Position numbers and translations under genes: made by a program
The notes under the pieces: model-generated
Told to the model about the DNA's origin: nothing
The model's database searches: none
What the model saw: only the letters and a program-made list of their open reading frames with translations
Assembly (NCBI GenBank): GCA_944389935.1
Contig: CALXOE010000031.1
Span: 1 to 42,161, forward strand
Length of the DNA stretch: 42,161 bases
Direction: 5' to 3'
Source: an uncultured Victivallis sp.
GTDB lineage: Bacteria > Verrucomicrobiota > Lentisphaeria > Victivallales > Victivallaceae
In this document: positions 7,248 to 14,799 of the stretch, in pieces
Numbering within the stretch: the stretch's first letter is position 1
How the letters are laid out: each line of letters begins with the position of its first letter

Positions 7248-8165
7248 TCAGAGATGGATGATTCGTTTCAGAAGCAGCGTGCGGTCGATGACCCCGAGCA
7301 GCTTGTTGCGTTCCCCGACGATATAGACGAGCGGACATTTCAGAACCGAAATCGCAAAGACGATCTCAATCAGCGTCGCATCTTCCGGAAACGTGCGGAA
7401 CGCTTTGTTCATGACGTCCGACACTTTCGACGCGGCCTCCACCGAAAAATACTCCTCGAACGGATCGAAATACCGGATGAAGCCGACGCTTTTGAGCTGC
7501 GAAAAAAACTCCGGAATCCCGAGCTTGAAGAGGTCGTCCGCGATGACCTCCCCGACAAGCGTCTCCCCGTCGAGCACCGGCACCACCGCCGCGCGGATGT
7601 CGGCCATCATGCGGGTCGCCTCCTGCAGCGGCATCTCCGGCGGCAGCGTGAGGCGCGGCGGTGCCATGATATCGGAAGCGATGACCGCGGGCGGCCGCTG
7701 CCGCCGGACCTCCCGGAACAGCCGCAGCATCTCTTCCGTCGAGTCGCAGCTGCGCAGCCGGTCGCGCCGGGCGGGATTGTGCATGACCGCCGCGATATCG
7801 GCCATGAAACGGAGTCCCTCCATCGGCCGCTCTTCCGGGATCAGCAGCATGCAGCCGAATACCACCGGGATGTCGTCGGGGGTCTCGCAGTCGAGGGGAT
7901 TCTCCAGCACCGCACAGACCGCGCAGAGCGATTCGAGCTGCGGAATCCGGGCGTGCGGCAGAATCAGACCGCAGCCGATCGTGGTCGGACTCTGATTCTC
8001 CCGCTCCCAGATCAGGTCGAGGATCGCGCTGGAGGTCAGCCCCAGCTTGCGGAGCGGTTCGAGTTTCGCCGCATCGGAGGCGAGTTTCCGGAACAGTTCC
8101 GCCGGATCGGCGGCCGACAGGCGGTTGATGATGTTCCAGGCGATATTGTATGGAGTTTCGCTCAT
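7248..8165 (-). CDS. PTS EIIA-like / tandem CBS-domain protein
   Basis: A 305-residue cytoplasmic protein with two parts. Residues about 10-155 match the fructose-type PTS EIIA domain; the phospho-acceptor histidine would be His71 in GLILPHARI. Residues about 165-300 look like two CBS modules (PPRLTLPPEMPLQEATRMM then VSDVMNKAFRTFPEDATLI), which usually bind adenine nucleotides. No other PTS component is seen nearby. Together with the ArsB/NhaD-type permease 10 bp downstream this looks like a regulatory subunit that senses phosphorylation and energy state. That pairing is inference. The promoter lies at 8219-8247. Confidence 0.85.
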   Translation of the reverse strand: MSETPYNIAWNIINRLSAADPAELFRKLASDAAKLEPLRKLGLTSSAILDLIWERENQSPTTIGCGLILPHARIPQLESLCAVCAVLENPLDCETPDDIPVVFGCMLLIPEERPMEGLRFMADIAAVMHNPARRDRLRSCDSTEEMLRLFREVRRQRPPAVIASDIMAPPRLTLPPEMPLQEATRMMADIRAAVVPVLDGETLVGEVIADDLFKLGIPEFFSQLKSVGFIRYFDPFEEYFSVEAASKVSDVMNKAFRTFPEDATLIEIVFAISVLKCPLVYIVGERNKLLGVIDRTLLLKRIIHL

Positions 8166-8218
8166 TGTCTCATGCCCCCCTCTCTGCTGAACATGAATAG
8201 ATCGTCTTCCAGCTTATT

Positions 8219-8247
8219 ACTTTACCACAAAAGGCAGCGGTTTTCAA
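8219..8247 (-). promoter_or_regulatory. Promoter of the PTS-IIA/CBS-permease-rsmE operon
   Basis: On the minus strand TTGAAA (8247-8242), a 17-bp spacer and TAAAGT (8224-8219), about 55 bp upstream of the first start codon. This separates the operon from the kinase gene that ends at 8261. Confidence 0.5.
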
Positions 8248-8260
8248 GCCTGCGGGCCGA

Positions 8261-10402
8261 TCAATCCCGGTGATGATGGGTCGCCATGACGCCGGTCTCG
8301 ATCAACTGCACAAGCATGCCGCGCGTCGTGGCGATCGGAGCGCCGGAGACGAAATAGTTCATTTTTCCGACAGCGGCTTCCAGCTGCGGACGGCCGCTCT
8401 GCTTGAGTTTTTCCGCAATAGCGATCACTTCGGAAGCGGGGATTTTCCCCGGAAGTGTTTCTCCCTCTTTCAGAATGACGAGGCGGTCGTCGAGGACCGT
8501 CACGATCGTGCCGCGTTCGTCGACGTAGTAGAACTCATGAATCGGGTCGAGCACATAGCCGCGCACAACCGGTTCAAAGAGCTGGTCGAGACGCAGTTCC
8601 AGCCCGGCGACGCCGAGAAATTTTCCCGCGCGGTCGTACATCGGGTAGCGACAGTTCACATGCAGTTTCCCGTCCTCTCCGGGATATGGTTCCGACCAGA
8701 CGATCTTCCGGCCTCTGCCGAAGTCTCCGAGTTTCCGCCAGCGTTGCCGGAATGCTTCCGCCCCGAGCTCTTCCCGGGTGCCCGGGTAACTGTAAAACAC
8801 CTGGTTCGCCCAGCGCACGAAGAGCCGCAGGATCGGACGGCGGCCGCTGAGCAGTTCGTCGGCCGCCGAACGGTTTTCGTTCACGTCATGGCTGCTCAGG
8901 TTGTAGCAGAGGATCTTCCGGCAGATGTCGACGTACTGCTTCGCGCCGGGGAGTTCCTGCTGCGAGTCACCGGGCGTCTCCGGCTTGATCCGGACCATGT
9001 AGTCGAGGTTGACCGGATGCGGATAAAGTTCCGAAACGGTCATCCCCGGCGGTGAGGTCGCCGGGTCGAGATACTGTTCGTTGTCGATGAAGCGGCTGTC
9101 CCGCTCTTTCGGCTCCTGCATGTCCTCGATCAGATTGTCCGCGAACAAAAGCAGCTGCGCCTGCGCAAGCAGAAAATTCTTTTCCACCGCGATTCCGATC
9201 CCGTCGTTGTAGGACTGGAACTTCAGCCGCTGCATGAGGTCGCGGGTCCGCTCCTGTTCGCGGAGATTCGCGTGAAAGTAGAGGAGAAACAGCCAGCCGC
9301 AGAAGAACAGCACAATCCCCGCGGAGACGAGAACCGTCGTTGTGCGGTGCCGGTAGAGAATCCGGAAAAGTTTGCGCACGAAATTGTCGGGGGCGGCTTT
9401 CACCTCTTCATCGTAGATGCAGCTGCGCACGTCGGCGGAGAGTTCATGGACCGTCGCATAGCGCCGGGCGGGGTCGGGATGGACCGCCTTGCGGATGATC
9501 GCCTCCAGCTGCCGGCTGATCTTCCCGTTGCCGGGATAGCGGCGGAAAGCCGCGGGATCGCGCACGTCGCAGCGGGTGGCTTCGCCGGCGGCCTCCTCCT
9601 TTGCCGGAGCACTTCCGTTCCAGCCGCGCCGGAGCGTGACCAGCTCAAAGAGCAGCATGCCGAGAGAAAATACATCCACCTGCGGCGTCACTTTCCGGTC
9701 GCGCAGGAACTCCGGCGGCAGGTAGTTCGGCGTGCCGCTGAGTCGTTCCGGCGTGACGCCGAACGGCCGGGCGCATCCCCAGTCCATGACATAGACTTCC
9801 CCGAACTGGCCGGTCAGGATGTTGTCCGGCTTGATGTCGCCGTGGACGATCTTCAGGCTGTGGCAGTATTCGATCACCTCGCACGCTTTCAGAAAATATT
9901 CGAGCCGGGAGATGACCGCCGCGCGCCGCTGCCGGAACGGGAGAACTCTTTTCTCCTCCGCGGCGCGTGCCGACCGGATCAGTGTCGTGAGCGATGCGCC
10001 GTTGATGAGTTTCATGACCGCCTCCCAGTTGCCGTCGCGTCCGCGCCCCATCGCGTAAATCGGGACGATCGACGGGTGGTCGAGCCTGGCGTTCAAACGG
10101 CACTCCTCGATGAATGCCCGGATCGCATGCGGATCGCGGTTGAACGGCTCTTTCAGGGATTTCACCGCGACGACGCGGTTGAAGACGATGTCGCGCGCCT
10201 TGCTGATCCGGCCCATGCCGCCGGAGGCGAAGTTGCAGATAAACTCAAATCTCCGCGCGAATTCCGGGGCGTCGATCTGCTCGATCTGCTCTGCGGCGGA
10301 TTCCGCGTCCTCCGCTCCGATTCGGGAGGAGAGCACAAGGGTGGCGTCGGGAGGGGCGGCGGGTGTGGTTCCCGGCGGTTGTGTTGCGTCGTCCTGCGTC
10401 AT
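8261..10402 (-). CDS. Membrane Ser/Thr protein kinase with extracytoplasmic Cache-like sensor
   Basis: A 713-residue bacterial Hanks-type kinase. The catalytic domain spans about 50-335: glycine loop FASGGMGRI at 58-66, catalytic Lys81 (AVKSLK), HGDIKPDN at 187-194, DWG at 207-209 in place of DFG, and a PPE near 229-231. HGD replaces the usual HRD, so activation-loop control may be absent. A single membrane span follows (about 355-377). The remaining 330 residues lie outside and resemble a double Cache sensor (VNCRYPMYDRAGKFLGVAGLELRLD). The ligand is unknown. The gene is transcribed alone from 10433-10460, divergent from the exported protein at 10564. Confidence 0.9.
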   Translation of the reverse strand: MTQDDATQPPGTTPAAPPDATLVLSSRIGAEDAESAAEQIEQIDAPEFARRFEFICNFASGGMGRISKARDIVFNRVVAVKSLKEPFNRDPHAIRAFIEECRLNARLDHPSIVPIYAMGRGRDGNWEAVMKLINGASLTTLIRSARAAEEKRVLPFRQRRAAVISRLEYFLKACEVIEYCHSLKIVHGDIKPDNILTGQFGEVYVMDWGCARPFGVTPERLSGTPNYLPPEFLRDRKVTPQVDVFSLGMLLFELVTLRRGWNGSAPAKEEAAGEATRCDVRDPAAFRRYPGNGKISRQLEAIIRKAVHPDPARRYATVHELSADVRSCIYDEEVKAAPDNFVRKLFRILYRHRTTTVLVSAGIVLFFCGWLFLLYFHANLREQERTRDLMQRLKFQSYNDGIGIAVEKNFLLAQAQLLLFADNLIEDMQEPKERDSRFIDNEQYLDPATSPPGMTVSELYPHPVNLDYMVRIKPETPGDSQQELPGAKQYVDICRKILCYNLSSHDVNENRSAADELLSGRRPILRLFVRWANQVFYSYPGTREELGAEAFRQRWRKLGDFGRGRKIVWSEPYPGEDGKLHVNCRYPMYDRAGKFLGVAGLELRLDQLFEPVVRGYVLDPIHEFYYVDERGTIVTVLDDRLVILKEGETLPGKIPASEVIAIAEKLKQSGRPQLEAAVGKMNYFVSGAPIATTRGMLVQLIETGVMATHHHRD

Positions 10403-10432
10403 TTCTCTCCTGTTGCGTCTCCGTTTCGGAAT

Positions 10433-10460
10433 AGTATAATCGTTTTTGGCGGAATTACAA
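10433..10460 (-). promoter_or_regulatory. Promoter of the kinase gene
   Basis: On the minus strand TTGTAA (10460-10455), a 16-bp spacer and TATACT (10438-10433), about 30 bp upstream of the kinase start. Confidence 0.5.
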
Positions 10461-10503
10461 CTGTTAATCCCGGTCCCGCTGCAGATTTTTCGAGGGGAAA
10501 TGC

Positions 10504-10532
10504 TTGCTTTTCCGCTCCCGGAACGCTATCTT
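10504..10532 (+). promoter_or_regulatory. Promoter of the exported-protein/epmA pair
   Basis: TTGCTT (10504-10509), a 17-bp spacer and TATCTT (10527-10532), about 30 bp upstream of ATG 10564. Confidence 0.45.
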
Positions 10533-10563
10533 AAGCGAAAAGAAGAAAGGAAAATGGTCGACC

Positions 10564-11661
10564 ATGAAGATCCCGCTGCTGCTGCTGTTGTCCGCCGCCT
10601 GTGCCGCCGTTGTCTCAATGGCCGGCGAAACGCGGTTTCACTGTACGCCCGTCGGAGCTCAGGAGCGGGAGGCGCTCCGGCGTTCGACGGAATCCTGTCC
10701 GGTTCTGCGGCTCGTGAAGCCGGGGGCACGGCCGTGGCGGTTCTTCTCCGCCGCTGACGCGGTTGTGCCGCTGCTGCATCGGGAGTTCGTCACCGCCGGG
10801 GACGGTCGGGAGTTTCTCATCGAGTATCCGGTCGGGGAGGCGCACCTTTTTCTCTATGACGGAGATGTTTACGGGGAGGTCGGCGAATTTGTCTTTCTGC
10901 TGCCCGGGAGCGAACTTCTGAAACGGGCGTTGGCCGGTTCTCCGGAAGATCCGCTCGGCGCGCCCCGTGTCCGCGAGGCGTTCAACCGGCTTGCGAACAT
11001 CGAATGTGCCGAATGGACTCTGCCGGAGAATTTCAAGTCGGAATACTCCGCGCGGGTCACCGGGCCGTCGTTGCGGCGCGGCTGCACACTGCCGGAGCCG
11101 TTTTCAGCTGACGCGGTGCAGCAGGCCGTGGAGTCCGGTGCGAATCTGCTGCGTTTCGCGCCGGGGGAGAAGCCGCTTGAGCAACTCGATGCGGCGCTGG
11201 CGGCGGGCGTTCCGGTGCTGCTCGACTGTTCGGCGCTGTCGACGGCTTCTCTGGCGGTGATTGCCGAGCAGGTCAAGGCGCATCCGGCACTGGCCGGAAT
11301 CGACCTCGGCGCGGCCCCGGACACATTGGAACGGGCGGAAACCGTGCGCGCCCGGGCGGAGAATCTGCCGCTCTTCGCCGCACCCGCGCCGTTTGGAGAG
11401 GTGGAGGATTTCCGGGAGTTTCGACCGCTGCCGCTTGCGGACGTGAGTTACACGGTTGCGGTTCCGCGTTCCGCTGCCGGGACGGTCGAACCGGTTCTGG
11501 AATTTCAGCGCCGTTACGGTGCGCGGATTTTTCTGCGCGCGTTCGATGTGGAGAATCCGAAGCGGTTCATCGACGAGGCCGAGAAGAACGGCTGGGAGTG
11601 GGTGACTCCCGCCCCCGCCGCGAAGCCGTATACGGATTGTTTCCGGCGAAACCGGAAGTGA
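10564..11661 (+). CDS. Exported protein of unknown function (365 aa)
   Basis: The start at 10564 gives a clear signal peptide (MKIPLLLLLSAACAAVVSMAG); an upstream TTG at 10504 falls inside the promoter and is rejected. The mature part has no motif I can name. From about residue 160 the pattern of alternating hydrophobic strands and helices (SGANLLRFAPGE, GVPVLLDCSAL, LAGIDLGAAPDTLERA, RYGARIFLRAFDVENP) suggests a TIM-barrel of the cellulase or phosphodiesterase kind. No catalytic pair stands out. It is followed after 19 bp by epmA, so the two share a transcript though no link in function is evident. Confidence 0.8.
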   Translation: MKIPLLLLLSAACAAVVSMAGETRFHCTPVGAQEREALRRSTESCPVLRLVKPGARPWRFFSAADAVVPLLHREFVTAGDGREFLIEYPVGEAHLFLYDGDVYGEVGEFVFLLPGSELLKRALAGSPEDPLGAPRVREAFNRLANIECAEWTLPENFKSEYSARVTGPSLRRGCTLPEPFSADAVQQAVESGANLLRFAPGEKPLEQLDAALAAGVPVLLDCSALSTASLAVIAEQVKAHPALAGIDLGAAPDTLERAETVRARAENLPLFAAPAPFGEVEDFREFRPLPLADVSYTVAVPRSAAGTVEPVLEFQRRYGARIFLRAFDVENPKRFIDEAEKNGWEWVTPAPAAKPYTDCFRRNRK

Positions 11662-11680
11662 CGGCAGGGGAGGCGGATTT

Positions 11681-12571
11681 ATGGATGCGGAAAAACTGCG
11701 GAATTTGAAACTTCGTTCGGAGCTCTTCCGGGCGATCCGGGCTTTCTTCTACGACGCCGGTTACATCGAGGTCGAGACCCCGGTGAAGATCCACGCGCCC
11801 GCGCCGGAGGAGTACATCGAGTCGGTGCGTGCCGAGGGGGATTTTCTGCGAACCAGTCCCGAACTGGCGATGAAAGTTCTGCTGGCCGACGGCATGGAGA
11901 AGATCTTCCAGATCGGCGCCTGTTTCCGGGCGAACGAGTTCGGGCGGAAACACCGCGAGGAGTTCACAATGCTCGAATTCTACTGCCGCGGCATGGCGTA
12001 CCGCGAACAGGCGGTTTTCACTGCGGATTTTGTCCGCCGCGCGGCGGAACAGGTGCTCGGCTCCACCCGGATCGAGTATGGCGGCAACCCCGTTGATCTG
12101 GGGAGTTATGAATTCGTCACGGTCGACGAGGCGTTCCGGCGTCATGCGGGGTGCACGGCGGCCGAAGCCGATGCCGCGGATCGTTTCGACGAACTCATGG
12201 TCACGAAGATCGAACCGGAACTCGGACGCGGAAAACTCACGTTTCTCTGCGACTATCCGGCGAACCGCGCCTCGCTTGCGCAGCTCAAGGCCTCGAATCC
12301 GGCGGTGGCGGAGCGCTGGGAGCTCTACATCGAGGGGATTGAACTGGCGAACGCTTTCGGGGAACTCACCGATGCCGCCGAGCAGAAAGCGCGGTTCCGG
12401 GCGGCGCTGAAGTTCCGTGCCGAGGCCGGCATGCACGCATATCCGGAGCCTGTGGAGTTCTTCGCCGCGCTCGAGCGCGGACTGCCGGCGAGTTCCGGCT
12501 GTGCGATGGGTCTCGACCGCCTCGCGATGATCTTCTGCGACGCGGACGACATCAGCAAAGTTCGGGCCTAA
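11681..12571 (+). CDS. epmA: Elongation factor P--(R)-beta-lysine ligase EpmA
   Basis: A 296-residue stand-alone class II aminoacyl-tRNA-synthetase-like protein without an anticodon-binding domain, somewhat shorter than E. coli EpmA (325). It joins (R)-beta-lysine to a conserved Lys of elongation factor P. Motif 1 is YIEVETPVKI, motif 2 is FRANEFGRKHREEFTMLEFY, and motif 3 is GCAMGLDRLAMIF near the C-terminus. The segment LRTSPELAMKVLLADGMEKIFQIG is diagnostic of the GenX/EpmA group. A GGGGAGG ribosome-binding site precedes the ATG. Neither efp nor the beta-lysine mutase gene epmB is in the window. Its stop overlaps the stop of the convergent AraC gene by 4 bp. Confidence 0.93.
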   Translation: MDAEKLRNLKLRSELFRAIRAFFYDAGYIEVETPVKIHAPAPEEYIESVRAEGDFLRTSPELAMKVLLADGMEKIFQIGACFRANEFGRKHREEFTMLEFYCRGMAYREQAVFTADFVRRAAEQVLGSTRIEYGGNPVDLGSYEFVTVDEAFRRHAGCTAAEADAADRFDELMVTKIEPELGRGKLTFLCDYPANRASLAQLKASNPAVAERWELYIEGIELANAFGELTDAAEQKARFRAALKFRAEAGMHAYPEPVEFFAALERGLPASSGCAMGLDRLAMIFCDADDISKVRA

Positions 12572-13437
12572 TTGTCGCGTTTGTCGGGGAGAGACCCCCG
12601 GCGTTTGCGGTCGCGATACTCGCCGGGCGGAATTCCGCGCCGCTTGCGGAACACGCGCGAAAAATAGAATTGATCGGTGAAGCCCGCCGCGAACGCAGCC
12701 TCGCCGACGGTCGCTTCCGGGTTCGCGCGCCAGAACTCCTCGGCCTTTTCGAGCCGGCGCTCGATGAGCAGCTCCTTGAAACTCGTCTGGTAGTTGCGGC
12801 GCAGAAACTGCGAGATGGTCGAGACGCTGCGCCCGAGTTTGCGCGCCATTTCCGGCAGCCGGATCTCCTCGGTGCAGTGAAGTTCCAGATAGCGGTCGAT
12901 CTCATGTCGGAGCCGGTCGCCCTGGAGCACGGCCAGTTCGCGCACGACGATATAGTCGATCAGCATCTTGAAGAGACCGAGCATGTCTTCGAGTTTTTCG
13001 GCATTGAATTCCGGCAGTTCATGAAACGCCTTTTCGAGTCGTTCGCGCTGTTCGGCGCTCGTGCAGCGGCTCAGCATGCAGCCGGGGACTTCGCTGCCGG
13101 TCCGGAACTGGCCGATCATCAGGAAGCCCGCGAGCTTGTCATGGATGAACACCGGTGCGATCGCCTCGCGCAATCCCGCATGGCAGCGGTAGTCGATAAT
13201 GCCCCGCTTCGCGACCGCCTCGGCCCGTTTTGCCGTATCCATCGAGAGACACTCTTTCAGCGTGCCGATCTCCTGCTGAACCATCGCGCAGTAGTCGCTG
13301 TTGCGCATGTGGCGGCCGCGGCGCAGTTCCCGCCCGTCCGCCGAAAAAAAGGTCACGCGCAGATCGAGCACCGCCGCAAAGTGATCGATCAGCGACTGCA
13401 CTTCATCGCTCAGAAACAGCTCAAACGCCGTGAACAT
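12568..13437 (-). CDS. AraC-family regulator with PocR sensor domain
   Basis: The start at 13437 has an AGGAGG site upstream; a longer frame from 13506 lacks one. The 289-residue protein begins with a PocR ligand-binding domain (about 1-165; LDLRVTFFSADGRELRRG, then CRAGLREAIAPV-like residues and FLMIGQF). The C-terminal 100 residues hold the two AraC helix-turn-helix motifs (EIRLPEMARKLGRSVSTISQ and EAAFAAGFTDQFYFSRVFRK). PocR domains sense small hydrocarbon or sugar-like ligands. The gene diverges from the sugar kinase/GH42 pair at 13568, which it probably activates. Confidence 0.92.
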   Translation of the reverse strand: MFTAFELFLSDEVQSLIDHFAAVLDLRVTFFSADGRELRRGRHMRNSDYCAMVQQEIGTLKECLSMDTAKRAEAVAKRGIIDYRCHAGLREAIAPVFIHDKLAGFLMIGQFRTGSEVPGCMLSRCTSAEQRERLEKAFHELPEFNAEKLEDMLGLFKMLIDYIVVRELAVLQGDRLRHEIDRYLELHCTEEIRLPEMARKLGRSVSTISQFLRRNYQTSFKELLIERRLEKAEEFWRANPEATVGEAAFAAGFTDQFYFSRVFRKRRGIPPGEYRDRKRRGSLPDKRDN

Positions 13438-13507
13438 GGTTGCCTCCTTTTTCCTACTATATCCTTTGAATGCGGAAAAATCCATAGGAGATGTGAAAAT
13501 TTCCATT

Positions 13508-13536
13508 TTGCAAATGCCCTCTCCGGTTTATATTGT
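13508..13536 (+). promoter_or_regulatory. Promoter of the sugar kinase/GH42 genes
   Basis: TTGCAA (13508-13513), a 17-bp spacer and TATTGT (13531-13536), about 31 bp before ATG 13568 and in the divergent region shared with the PocR-AraC regulator. Confidence 0.5.
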
Positions 13537-13567
13537 TTGAAAACGAAATAACGGAAAGGATTTTTCG

Positions 13568-14668
13568 ATGAATTACGATCTGCGGGAGGTTTGCGCGAAT
13601 TTCGCGCTCCGGGGCGACTACGTGATCGGCATGCCGTTCGGCACCGGGCATATCAACGACACCAACGCCGTGACCTGCGATCAGGGCGGAACGCTCGTGC
13701 GCTACATCGTGCAGCGGATCAATACGAATGTCTTCCGGCAGCCGGAACAGCTCATGGAGAACTTCGAGCGCGTGACTTCGCACATCCGCGGGAAACTCCG
13801 GCGCGAACGCAAGACGAATCCCGCGACCCGCCGCCGGACGCTCGAACTCGTTCCGGCGAAAGACGGACGCCCGTTCGTGCGCGACGCGGCGGGGAACTTC
13901 TTCCGCTGCTACGTCTTTGTCGAGAACGCCCGCACCTACGATATTCTCGAGACGGAGAAGCAGGCGTATGAGGCGGCCGCGGCGTTCGGCGGGTTTCAGT
14001 CCGATCTCGCGGATCTCGACGGACGGCTGAATGAGACGATTCCGGAGTTTCACAACACGGTTTCGCGCCTCGCCGCGCTTGAGAACGCCGTGAAAGAGAA
14101 CCGGGCGGGACGGCTTGCGGAGGTCTCCGCCGAGCTTGATTTCATCCGTGCCCGCGCTTCGGAGTGTTCGACTCTGCTCGATCTTCAGGCCGCGGGCGAG
14201 ATCCGCGAACGGACCACCCACAACGATACGAAACTCAACAACGTCCTCATCGACGACCTGACCGGAACCGGCTGCTGCGTTATCGACCTCGACACGGTCA
14301 TGCCCGGACTCCCGCACTACGATTTCGGGGACATGGTCCGGACCGGAACGAGCCCGGCGGCCGAGGATGAGCGCGATCTTTCGCTGGTCACGATGCGGTT
14401 CCCCATGTACGAGGCGCTGCTGCGGGGTTACCTCGCGGGGGCGGGGAATTTCCTCTCGCCGCTGGAGAAGTCGCTGCTGCCGTTCTCCGGGAAACTCATT
14501 ACGCTTGAGATCGGAATCCGGTTCCTGACCGACTACCTCGAGGGGGACGTCTATTTCCGCATTCACCGTCCGGGTCACAATCTCGACCGCTGCCGGACGC
14601 AGCTCGCGCTCGTGAAGTCGATCGAGTCGCAGTATGACGCGATGCGGCGCCTCGCCGAGCAGTTGTGA
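13568..14668 (+). CDS. Sugar kinase of the aminoglycoside phosphotransferase fold, NahK-like
   Basis: A 366-residue cytoplasmic kinase. The start region (GMPFGTGHINDTNAV) and YIVQRINTNVFRQPEQLMENF strongly resemble N-acetylhexosamine 1-kinase (NahK/LnpB), which makes the 1-phosphate of GalNAc or GlcNAc. The catalytic loop is HND at 218-220 (THNDTKLNNVLID), and VIDLDTVMPG supplies the metal-binding Asp240/Asp242. An AGGA-containing leader precedes the ATG. It lies 131 bp upstream of a GH42 beta-galactosidase, so the pair fits intracellular use of a beta-galactoside with an amino sugar. That substrate is inference. Confidence 0.88.
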   Translation: MNYDLREVCANFALRGDYVIGMPFGTGHINDTNAVTCDQGGTLVRYIVQRINTNVFRQPEQLMENFERVTSHIRGKLRRERKTNPATRRRTLELVPAKDGRPFVRDAAGNFFRCYVFVENARTYDILETEKQAYEAAAAFGGFQSDLADLDGRLNETIPEFHNTVSRLAALENAVKENRAGRLAEVSAELDFIRARASECSTLLDLQAAGEIRERTTHNDTKLNNVLIDDLTGTGCCVIDLDTVMPGLPHYDFGDMVRTGTSPAAEDERDLSLVTMRFPMYEALLRGYLAGAGNFLSPLEKSLLPFSGKLITLEIGIRFLTDYLEGDVYFRIHRPGHNLDRCRTQLALVKSIESQYDAMRRLAEQL

Positions 14669-14799
14669 GTTCCTCCGTCTTTTTCCGCTTGTTTCCCGGA
14701 AAACACAGAATTTTTCCCAAAGAGCCTATTTCATTTCGCGGAAAAGCGTGGTACGTTACGGGCCAATACACCTGAAAACGATACCAAGGAGATGGGATC

